This document shows positions 45,476 through 54,488 of a DNA stretch of 64,000 nucleotides, one piece after another. Below the pieces are notes generated by a model that ran no database searches, was not told the origin of the DNA, and worked only from the letters and a program-made list of their open reading frames with translations. A program made the translations under genes and the position numbers. Each line of letters begins with the position of its first letter. The stretch's first letter is position 1. This DNA comes from Symbiodinium natans (lineage: Eukaryota; Sar; Dinophyceae; Suessiales; Symbiodiniaceae), in contig CAJNDS010002643.1 in NCBI GenBank assembly GCA_905221605.1, positions 56,001 to 120,000 of the forward strand. Direction: 5' to 3'.

Positions 45476-46051
45476 CCACCAACTCCCATGCTGTTGAGGA
45501 GTACTTCGAATGTACGAAGGAAGGGTTTGCTTCGTTTGGGGTTGAGGGTTTTTCGGGTTACCCTAAACCCTAGATCCCAAGGCCTAGACCCTAAAGTTTA
45601 GGGTTTAGGGCTCGCTCCCTCTCTCTCTCCCTCTCTCTCTCTCTATCCCTCCCTCTCTCCCTCTCTCCTCTAAACGACTCTAAGCCTGCGGGCTCCGGGA
45701 TGTTCAGGATTTAGGGCTCAGGGATGTTTAGGATTAGGGATGTTCAGGCTTTAGGGCTGAGGGATGTTTAGCTTTTAGACCCTGGGCCTGTTGCGGATGG
45801 GTTGGGCAGGGCCTGGGCGCGCGGGGTCGTCTTATCTCTGTGAGCATTTGCATCACTCAACACTAATATCATAGAGACAGAACTCGCCCCGTCAACTTTA
45901 ATACAATCCCTAACGCCTGAACCCTAAACCCGAAACCCTACAGGAACCCTAAACCCTAAACCCTAAACCCCAAACCCTAAACCCTGAACCCAGCTCGTGC
46001 TGGGCCCAAGCGGGCCTGAATTTGTCCGCCGCGGGGCTCTCCAGATACTCC
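39100..46051 (-). CDS. Exon-like segments of one or more unidentified genes
   Basis: Product not recognised. Segments on the minus strand: 46,051-46,016 (EYLESPAADKFR, AG|G acceptor, GC donor); about 45,880-45,740 (long open frame); about 43,245-43,185 (EQKEEPDVKPLRLLEASRK); about 43,085-42,995 (LLNAPVVMLKLLAAFGCEMV onward, hydrophobic); about 42,870-42,775; about 42,600-42,545 (ENFLNPGDPPQTLIPKSVS); about 40,600-40,500 (TDAELIRRAQLKAAFRVVLV); about 39,965-39,891 (EALKRFMALAATAAGDGQPG then VWA, with a GTAAGG donor); about 39,163-39,118 (EACHSGLDGCFISGRR). Most lie in the CCCTAAA / exon / TTTAGGG context of proven exons. The segments near 39.9 and 39.1 kb could be the missing 5' end of the TMEM184-like gene, whose first mapped exon is at 37.95 kb. 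Confidence 0.35.
40388..40490. mobile_element. Possible element shared with 43,610-43,672
   Basis: AAAGGGACCCTAATTTAGAG then AACTACCCACA here match AAAGGGACCCACATTAGAGA then ACTACCCA at 43,637-43,668. Ends are not defined. Confidence 0.4.
41400..41970. other. Repeat-free 0.6-kb segment with overlapping open frames, unresolved
   Basis: This is one of the few long stretches without telomeric repeats. On the minus strand 41,408-41,761 is open for 117 codons; on the plus strand shorter frames are open at 41,473-41,697 and 41,760-41,969. None matches a motif I recognise. It may be a longer exon, a retroelement remnant or an intergenic piece. Confidence 0.25.
42060..42500. other. AT-rich island without telomeric repeats
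   Basis: About 440 bp, clearly more AT-rich than the surroundings, with TATATGTATATATATATA near 42,286. No open frame or element ends were seen. It might separate two genes, since no exon-like segment occurs in it. Confidence 0.5.
44060..44350. other. Repeat-free 290-bp segment open in several frames, unresolved
   Basis: Minus-strand frames include one reading MTEWAAKQAKLKARNIVLQ followed by CAG|GCC, which looks exon-like with a GC donor. Another minus frame (44,279-44,037) and a plus frame (44,071-44,349) are also open. Coding status is uncertain. Confidence 0.25.
44516..44632 (+). repeat. 58-bp direct duplication
   Basis: AAGGGGTAGCTACTACTAAA...GGTATAAGGCCTAAC occurs at 44,518-44,573 and again at 44,576-44,632, nearly identical. 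Recent tandem duplication. Confidence 0.88.
45043..45116. mobile_element. Family B element, short copy inside telomeric repeats
   Basis: A near-perfect hairpin: CCTACTTGGAGGTTCATGG on the left and its complement on the right, with about 25 bases between the arms. TTTAGGG arrays directly flank both sides, so it inserted into, or was captured by, a telomeric array. Confidence 0.9.
45442..45474. repeat. Poly-C tract, about 33
   Basis: Lies after GGGAATGTTCCTAG, which weakly recalls a family A end, so it may be the loop of a decayed element. Confidence 0.9.
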
Positions 46052-46350
46052 CTGGCTGCCATATGAGGTTGTTTGGGCTCAGGGCGATGTAGGGGGTTTA
46101 GGGTTTAGGGTTTAGGGTTTGGGGTTTAGGGTTTAGGGTTTAGGGTTCCTGGTTCAGGGTTTAAGAAATTAGGGTTTAAGACATTGGGGTTTTGGGGTTC
46201 AGGCGTTTATGGTTTGCAGGGGGATAGTTAGGGGGTGCCTTTTTAACATACGCCGCACAGGCTGTAGCACGCGACGTCTCTTCTACCCCACGACAGAAAT
46301 GAGGGCCTTGCTGGAAGATCCTTTCTGACTCAGCACCCTGTTGCTTGCAA

Positions 46351-46450
46351 AGTTCCCATTATACTAACAGTCCTTACAAGGGATGATAGTACCCCCCCCC
46401 CCCCCATTATAATCCCCATTAAGGACTGTTCGTATAGGGGGGAACATCCC
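46351..46450. mobile_element. Family A element, copy 2
   Basis: Same arms (TATACTAACAGTCCTTA and TAAGGACTGTTCGTATA) and the GGGGGGAACATCCC end. A run of about 14 C sits in the loop. Confidence 0.88.
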
Positions 46451-46592
46451 GAAATCAGACATTCACTCTGAACCCTACATACCCTGGTTTAGGTTGTAGG
46501 CTTTCGGGAGTTCTCCAAGAACATAGATCCGCCCTGTGGGAAAGAAGGCACTCCCTGCAGGTGAAGGGCTTCGATGGCTTCATCCTACAACT

Positions 46593-46730
46593 TGGGGTTT
46601 AGGGTTTCGGGTTTAGGGTTTAGGGTTTCGGGTTTAGGGTTTAGGGTTTCGGGTTTAGGGTTTAGGGTTTCGGGTTTAGGGTTTAGGGTTTCGGGTTTAG
46701 GGTTTCGGGTTTAGGGTTTCGGGTTTAGGG
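46593..46730 (+). repeat. Higher-order telomeric array TTTAGGG-TTTAGGG-TTTCGGG
   Basis: A 21-bp higher-order unit of two normal and one TTTCGGG heptamer repeats about five times, then a 14-bp unit. This shows tandem duplication of a mixed unit. Confidence 0.9.
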
Positions 46731-47112
46731 TGCTAAGGACCCATTATTCGGCGCGACGTGGCCCCTCAAGAGCGAAACCCTTTGATTGGTGTAGGGGTTG
46801 AGAGTATTTTCGTCCTCTTCATGTATATACATATTTAGTTTTTTATGTATACATACACAACCCTGTTGTGCTCCTGTGCCTGTATTCACCGACTCCCCAT
46901 TCAGCGAAAGAAAAAATCAGGGTATGCTGTTGCAAATCCAGTTTTGGCCACAGTTAGTGGCCCTTTCGATCTTTCAGATGCGTCTTTTCTGTTTGAAGCC
47001 CCTTTAAGCCCTTCCAAAACCACTTTTGAAGCCCTTAACCCCCCTTCACATCCCTTTAAGCCCTACATACCCTCCAAAATCTAGACCGCTCAAAGCCTTA
47101 AACTCTCTTCTT

Positions 47113-47896
47113 CTAAAATCCCTCGTCGAAGAGCCTCGCCATACGAAGAACAGCATCGGGGTTAATGGTCGGAACTCCTGGTTCCGGAGCAGCGGCTTTT
47201 GGTTTTCGAGCTCTACCTCCCTAAAACAATCCAGGACCTAAACCTACAGACCCAAGAGTAACCTAGGAACAGAAACTGTGTGACTTTTTTTAGTGTAAAG
47301 GGGCTTGTAACAGGGAACCTAAACCCCAACAAAAGCGGAACGCCGACTCTGGGTCCTGGAAACCAACCCCAAACCCCAAAAACCGGAACCAGCACCTACT
47401 CTGACGGTTGAGGAACCCTAAACCCTAAACCCTAAACCCTAAACCCTAAACCCTAAACCCTAAACCCTAAACCCTAAACCCGGTCTTGGGGTTTTGGGGC
47501 TTTCGGGTGTCGGGCTTAGGGCCGGCAGCGCTGTTAGGATGTTGGATGCAGCTCCGGACTCTGAGTAGGGTGTAGGATACAAACAGGGCATGCGCACCCT
47601 CCATGGTAGGGTTTAGGGTTTAGGGTTTAGGGTTTAGGGTTTAGGGTTTAGGGTTTAGGGTTTAGGGTTTAGGGTTTAGGGTTTAGGGTTTAGGGTTTAG
47701 GGTTTATGGTTAGGGTTTAGGGTTTAGGGTTTAGGGTTTAGGGTTTAGGGTTTAGGGTTTAGGGTTTAGGGTTTAGGGTTTAGGGTTTAGGGTTTAGGGT
47801 TTAGGGTTTAGGGTTTAGGGTTTAGGGTTTAGGGTTTAGGGTTTAGGTTGGGATGTTCACCCTCGTACAAACAGTCCTCAGTAGGGACTGTCATAA

Positions 47897-47933
<37 letters not shown>

Positions 47934-49204
47934 ACTGATAATCCCTATTCAGGACTGCTAGCAGAAGGGGGGACATCCCAAGGCTTAGGGTTAGTACTAC
48001 TTGGAGGTTCAGGGTATCTAGTAACCAGTTATAACTGTACTTCTAACCCTTAAGTGCCCGAATATCGTTATAAGTACAGTTAGAAGTACAGTCATAATTG
48101 CTTAATCAGTACCATGAACCTCCAACCCTAAACCCTAAACCCTAAACCCTAAACCCTGAACCCTAAACCCTAAACCCTGAACCCTGAACCCTGAACCCTG
48201 GAACCCAGACCTGAGTGATGCTACGTCGAAAGCCCGACTTGAAAGGATGGACGGCCCTAAAGCGGGTTGGGCGCACAGGGTCCTGAAGGGTCGGGGGCGG
48301 GGTTTAGGGTTTAGGGTTTAGGGTTCAGGGTTCAGGGTTCAGGGTTCAGGGTTCAGGGTTCAGGGTTCAGGGTTCAGGGTTCAGGGTTCAGGGTTTAGGG
48401 TTTAGGGTTTAGGGTTTAGGGTCTAGGGTTTAGGGCTGTATGTTTCTTGGTCCGGGGATCCAGGGGCCGGGCCCGTTCTCCGGCCTAACCTCCGATCATC
48501 CTGTGCCCAGGTGGGGCGAGGGCAGGGCTTAGATGTGCCTGGGTGTGGTTTAGGGTTTAGGGTTTAGGGTTTAGGGTTTAGTGTTTAGGGTTTGGGGTTT
48601 TGGGTATAGGCGGTATAGGGTTTAGGGTTTTAGGGTTTAGGGTATAGGCGGTATAGGGTTTAGTGTTTAGGGTTTGGGGTTCAGGGTTTTTTGTTCAGGG
48701 TTTAGGGTTTAGGGGTGTTTAGGGTTTAGGTGCTTCCTCAACCCTAGACCCACGATCTTGAAGATCCGATCTTGAGGAAAGCATCGGAGTGTTGGGTTTG
48801 CGGTCGTTGGTGCTGGGGGGCGTTATTCAAGAACGAGATCCCAGTTTATGCGATGACCCTCGGGGATTAGGGCGACTCAGTCATGCCGATGCCCGTTGCC
48901 AGAAAGCAAATGTAGGCAAGTGCCAGCCAAATACACTGTGGGGCTTGAGCCCTATGCATAACGAGGGGCTACGGTCTTTCCAGGGTGTGAGGCTAGCGGA
49001 GGGGCGGGCTTGTTTTGCAAGGTCAGCTGGGGGTTTACGAACCTAGGGGACCCCTAATATAGACCCAGCATAGTCCCCTTATAATGAGGATATCGTAAAC
49101 CCCGTTTAGGGGTCAGGGTTTATGGGGTCAAGGCTTAAGTTGGTGCTCTTGGACGCCGATTTTCGCCAAGAGCTGCCACGCTGCGAGTCACCAGCTTAAC
49201 CAAC

Positions 49205-49238
<34 letters not shown>

Positions 49239-51525
49239 GTGGGTTTGGGTGTGTGTGTGTGTGTGCGCGCGAGCGTGCTACGTACTCCTCCAAAAAAAAA
49301 CAAATGGAAGGCTTGGGGGCTTGAGGGCTTTCGGGGATGAGGGGCTGGCAAGGCTTCGTGGTTTAGGGCGTGAGGAGGGGGTTTTTAAGGGCTGGCGTGA
49401 GGAGGGGGTTTTTAAGGGCTGTCAAAGGCTTTGGGAAGAGTTCTAGCTGAAGGGCTTAGGCTTGGGAACATGCCAAACCCTAAACCCTAAACCCTAAACC
49501 CTAATTCTAAACCCTAAACCCTAGACCCTAAACCCTAAACCCTAAACCTGGGCTGCAGAAAACTCATCTCGCTGCCATGGCTGTGGGGTGCTGCCTGGAA
49601 TGCCAGGCCCTGATCTTTCTCAACCCTAAACCCTAAACCCTAAACCCCAAACCCTATAAACCCTAAACCCTAAACCCCAAAACCCCAAAACCCTAGTTCC
49701 GAAACACGGATCTCCCGACCATCTTAAGCCCTGGCCCTAGACCATACTAAGCCCATTGGGCCCCTGCTGCGCAGGGCTTACGGTCGAAGTTTAGGGTTTA
49801 GGGTTTAGGGTTTAGGGTTTAAGGTTTAGGGTTTAGGGTTATCAGAAACCCTACTCGGAGGTCCATGGTACTTGTGAACCAATTATAACCGTAGTTATAA
49901 CTGTACTTATAACCATGTTGGGGCACTTAAGGGGCTTATATGTGGGTTATACGCACGGTTCGAATTGGCTAATAAGTACCAGAACCTCCAAGTAGGGTTT
50001 CAGAAAACCCTAAACCCTAAACCCTAAACCCTAAACCCTAAACCCTAAACCTCCAAGTAACGCACAGGCTGCGGGGAGGGAGGCCATCAGCATCCGACCT
50101 GCGCAGGTGTGCATCAGCACCCCGAGCTTGGAGGGTTTCGGGTTTAGGGTTTAGGGTTTAGGGTTTAGGGTTTAGGGTTTAGGGTTTAGGGTTTAGGGTT
50201 TAGGGTTGAGAAAGGATTGTTCGGGTGAGGCACCCCACGACAAGAATGGCAGGAACCAGGAAAGCAAAACCAAAAACCAAACCCTAAACCCCAAACCATG
50301 AACCCCCAAACCTTGGCCCTAAACCCTAAGCTAAACCCTCCTAAACATACCCGATGTCTGACATATTATCTCGGGAACTGTTTCAACCCTCAGTTCGGAA
50401 TCCTCAAACTGCACATTCTTAAACCCGAAACCCTAAACCCTAAACCCTAACCCGCAAACCGTAAACCCTAAACCCTAAACCCTAAACCTAAACCAGAAAC
50501 CCCAAACCCTAAACTCTGAACCCAAAACAGCCATGGTGGAAACCTTTCAATTCAAGGCGCGCCCACAGAGGCTGATGACAGGTGTAACTCTAAAGTACTT
50601 CCTGAACAAAGCGCCTCAATCAACCCCTTAAACTACTATTTGCTGAATAACACCCAAATAACTACAATAAGAAACGAAAAAAACCATAGTACTCTCATAA
50701 GGAAGAATGTGTTCGTTTGTTGTTTTTGTATTTTTGAGGGCCTCTTGAGCACTTCGTAGACAACCGAAAACCATATAACTTATATCCTTGATGGAACCTA
50801 GAGAAGCCCGCGATCACCCTAAAACCCTAAACCCTAAACCCTAAACCCTAAACCCTAAACCCTAAACCCTAAACCCTAAACTCGACATAAAGCCGAGCCC
50901 TCACGCCTTCAGCGATATCACAAGCCGTGGGATGAACAGGGTTGGGGATTAGGGGTTTAGGGTTTAGGGTTTAGGGTTTAGGGTTTAGGGTTTAGGGTTT
51001 AGGGTTTAGTGTTTCGGGTTTAGGGTTTAGGGTTTAGGGGCTAGGGGTTAGGGGTTTAGGGTTTGCGGCTTAGGGTCTAGGGTCAAGGGGTTCGGTGGCT
51101 TGGGGGAACGAAAACGTGCACCACAACAGGGCACGCAGGCAGTGTGCATCTAGCAGGCCCTAAACCCCGCAATGCCCTAAGCCTCACAACCCAAAATACC
51201 CAATACGCTACATTGAAAACCCTAAGCCCCTAACCCCTCAAACCCGAAATCCTCTAGATACCCTAAACACCCACTTACCCTCAGCCCTAAACATCCTGAT
51301 TGCCCCAAATACCCTGAACCCTAATCCTTGCACATCATCAAGTCCAAACTCTAAACTCTAAATGCAAAACCCTAAACCCTAAACCCTAAAGCCTGAACCC
51401 TAAACCCTATACCCTAAACCCTAAACCCTAAACCCCAACCGGCTGCGCCTTTGGGTGATGCTGGCAGGAGCCAAGCGCTGCGCGCCGTCGCGGCGCTAAG
51501 CAGCTGCCTCCGCAAAGACCTGTGC
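47113..51525 (-). CDS. Unidentified multi-exon gene ending in TAG
   Basis: Product not recognised. Exon-like segments in order: about 51,525-51,435 (SLRRQLLSAATARSAWLLPA); about 50,945-50,882 (VHPTACDIAEGVRARLYVE); about 50,600-50,540 (KYFRVTPVISLCGRA); about 50,140-50,060 (LGVLMHTCAGRMLMASLPAA, hydrophobic); about 49,790-49,700; about 49,600-49,550 (AAPHSHGSEMSFLQPR); 48,282-48,211 (DPVRPTRFRAVHPFKSGFRR, clean CAG|G acceptor and CAG|GTCTGG donor); about 47,600-47,515 (GAHALFVSYTLLRVRSCIQH); 47,216-47,113 (KAAAPEPGVPTINPDAVLRM then ARLFDEGF and TAG). The last two are the best supported, with long open frames and a stop. It lies directly downstream of the AMT gene on the same strand. That all pieces are one gene is inference. 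Confidence 0.45.
47247..47356. mobile_element. Family E element
   Basis: Ends GACCCAAGAGTAACCTAGGA and ACTCTGGGTC are inverted; the interior includes AAAGGGGCTTGTAACAGGGA. It lies 31 bases upstream (coding sense) of the terminal exon 47,216-47,113. Confidence 0.78.
47608..47847 (+). repeat. Long TTTAGGG array, about 34 units
   Basis: Near-perfect TTTAGGG with one TTTATGG unit. It runs directly into the end of a family A element at 47,849. Confidence 0.95.
47849..47980. mobile_element. Family A element, copy 3, with poly-G loop
   Basis: Ends TTGGGATGTTC and GACATCCCAA, arms ACAGTCC and GGACTG. A run of about 36 G fills the loop (47,897-47,932). It follows directly on a TTTAGGG array and is followed by a family B element. 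Confidence 0.88.
47997..48124. mobile_element. Family B element
   Basis: Ends CTACTTGGAGGTTCAGGG and TACCATGAACCTCCA, interior TAACTGTACTTCTAAC and its inverted partner. It follows a family A element and runs into a CCCTAAA array. Confidence 0.88.
48322..48392 (+). repeat. TTCAGGG variant telomeric array
   Basis: About ten TTCAGGG units flanked by normal TTTAGGG units. It is close to the exon 48,282-48,211. Confidence 0.93.
49206..49269 (+). repeat. TG microsatellite
   Basis: TGTGTG repeats with GGGTGGG interruptions. Confidence 0.93.
49851..49995. mobile_element. Family B element
   Basis: Ends CTACTCGGAGGTCCATGG and TACCAGAACCTCCAAGTAG, with the family interior ATAACTGTACTTATAACCAT. The flanks CAGAAACC and GGTTTCAG extend the inverted repeat. 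Confidence 0.88.
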
Positions 51526-51870
51526 CTAGGGCGTATCGGTTTAGAGTTCAGGGTTCAGGGTTCAGGGTTCAGGGTTCAGGGTTTAGGGTTTAGGGCTTGG
51601 GGTTTAGGGCTTGGGGCTTGGGGCTTGGGGCTTGGGGTTTAATTGGGGTTTAGGGTTTAGGGCTTAAGGGTTTAGGGGATAAGGTTTAGGGTTTTGGGCT
51701 TAGGGTTAAGGAATCCTAAACCCTGCAAGCGGAATCCAGGCTGAACTCCGGTTGCCTCATTTTGCGACACGTGAGCAGAGTTGTTTTCCGCATGCGCTGC
51801 GGCAAGTGAGCTCGGATGCTTCTTCTAAGGCTGACCTTTGGCCACATGAAACAAACTAAACTGATAACTA

Positions 51871-51941
51871 CTACTTGCTTAAGAAGCACAAAATGAAAGG
51901 TCATAATCATTTCATAATCCCTCTTCTTAAGCAAATAGTAG
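51871..51941. mobile_element. Family D short hairpin copy
   Basis: CTACTTGCTTAAGAAG and CTTCTTAAGCAAATAGTAG enclose about 36 bases. The GC runs of longer copies are missing. Lies just downstream of the AMT stop codon. Confidence 0.8.
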
Positions 51942-52213
51942 ATAAATGGTGCAGGAGCAGCACGCCTCTTCAGCTCAGCTGCAATGGAAAACATGCGTGC
52001 AGCGAATTAAGAACCATACACTTTTTAGACACGAGCACCATCGTGTTCCTAAACCCTCCACGACAAACCTACAAGCGCTGAAGTCCTAAACTCAGAACCC
52101 TGCATCCTGCAACCCCCAAACCGCTAAGCCCTAAAACCTGAGAACCCTCAATCCTCCAAACAAACCCTAAACCCTAGCCCTAAACCCTAAACCCTAAACC
52201 CTAACGCCTAAAC

Positions 52214-53880
52214 TTAGGCGGCCTCGGAGCTCTCAGACTCGGAAAACTCAGGGTAGCCCGGGCCGGTGTTGCTGTAGCGCTTCACTGGGCTGTGGAAGCT
52301 CTCACCATGCCTCATGTCTTTCAGTAGCCCTAAACCCTAAACCCTAAACCCTAAACCCTAGAAAACCCTAAACCCTAAACCCTAAACACTAAAAACCCTA
52401 AGCCAGGAAGGGTTTGGGGTTTAGGGTTTAGGATTTAGGGCGATTCCCCCACAATTGAACTGGGAACTCAGACGGTGTCCTCTTAATGTGGCTTCTTAAG
52501 GGAAACCAAACCCCCAAAAAGGGGTTTAGGGTTTGGGGAGTTTAGGGTTTAGGGTTTGGGGTTTGGGGTTTAGGGTTTAGGGTTTAGGGTTTAGGGTTTG
52601 GGCATCCAGGATGCGTGTTCTCGTCCACGCCACTGCGCTCAATGTCTTCAGGCACGCGTACCTACAATGGGGGGGCCGGAAAAATCACGAACAGTATTCC
52701 CTTATGGTCCCTTATTGTTCTACTGGAGTGACCCCCGAAACAAAACAAAAAAACTATTCTAAGTGTTAAGGCCCCCTATCCCTAAACCCTAAACCCTGAA
52801 CCCTAAACCCAAAATGAGGGTCGCTTGAATTCTTGGAGTTGTTTTGGGGACGACATAGATCTGTTCATGCATGTTTCGACTCCACTTCCCAGACCCTCTG
52901 AACATCCCTAGTTACCCTAAACCCTAAACCCTAAACCCTAAACCCCTGCCTTCATCACAAGCTTCAGAGCTTGCAAGATGATGGCGGTCCCGGCGGCGGA
53001 GTAGGCCACACCTGCGGCCGCGCCCGCGATCTGCCGCCCAAGCAACGCGAAGTTGCCCGTGTAGATGAGGCCGCCGTCCAGGGCAAAGATGCCTGGGCTT
53101 AGGGTTTAGGGTTTAGGGTTTAGGGTTTAGGGTTTAGGGTTTAGGGTTTAGGGTTTAGGGTTTAGGGTTTAGGGTTTAGGGTTTTGGGTTTTGGGTTTAG
53201 GGTTTTAGGGTTTAGGGTTTAGGGCTAGGGTTTAGGGTCGCATAAACACGCAACCCGCAACCTTCAGAAGCAGAAACAGGACAAAGGGGTACCGCTTGTT
53301 GCTCCTAGATGCCTGTGAGGATCGCCCCTGCAATGCCTCCCGACCCATGAAGGCCGAAGGCGTCCAGCGTGTCGTCCACAAAGTTCCTTAAGATCAGATC
53401 CCAGAACGCTTAGCCCTAAACCCTAAACCCTAAACCCTAAAGCCTAAACCCCCAAAAAGCGTTGCAGCCGGAGGCTCACCCTGTTCACCAATGCCACGGA
53501 GGTGTAGCACCAAATTGCTCCTAGGGTGGCGCCATGAAAACACTCTGAAGCAAATTCTTAAAGGGTTTAGGGCTTAGGGCTTAGGGCTTAGGGTTTAGGG
53601 TTTAGGGTTTAGGGTGTAGGGTTTAGGGTTTAGGAACCCTCCTGAACCCAAAGTAAGGGGCCGAGGCTCCTAAGAATCCGATGGCGATCGAATAGCCTGG
53701 GGTGACGAAGCCCGCGGAGGGCGTAATGCATACCAGGCCGGCCACCTCAGAGTCTGGGGTTTAGTGTTTAGTGTTTAGGGTTTAGGGTTTAGGGTTTAGG
53801 GTTTAGGGCGTAGGGCGTAGGGCTTAGGGTTTGGGATTTATTTAGGATTTAGGGTTTAGGTGTTTTTTGCTTCTTTTTTT

Positions 53881-53915
<35 letters not shown>

Positions 53916-54442
53916 GGTTGGGTCTTTAAAGACATCACAATGCAGCGGGCCTGAGGGGCTAGGGTGCTGCTCAGGATTTCGAATGTTTAGACAGTTTTGA
54001 GTTCACCGTGTTTCGTCTTGGGGATAAAAAAACTTAGTAGGGATTGGGGTTTTCCGGCCTGCCTCCAAAACCCACACCTACGTTCTTCTTTCGTTACCTA
54101 AGACTGGGGTGGGGGTGAACACTATTCCTAGACACGATCCTCTTGTACCCAGTGCAGCATAAAGTCTTTATCACAAGATCATGCCTGCAGCCCCTGAACC
54201 GTGAACCCTACCTCCAAAACCTTACTTCTTGTTCCATGTCCGCGATTGTTTCTAACCCTAAACCCTAAACCCTAAACCCTAAACCCTAAACCCCTGAATC
54301 CCATGAACAGCCTGGCCACAGCACCAACGGATGCGCCAACACTGGAGGCCTTGCCAGCAACGGCGCGCTCAATGCCCAGCCAGGTCAACCTGCTTAGGGT
54401 TTAGGGTTTAGGGTTTAGGGTTTAGGGTTTAGGGTTTAGGGT

Positions 54443-54488
<46 letters not shown>

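Noticed and set aside
46800-47084. Plus-strand frames near 46.8-47.1 kb
   Set aside because: Overlapping, no motif, and antisense to the 3' flank of a gene whose stop is at 47,113.
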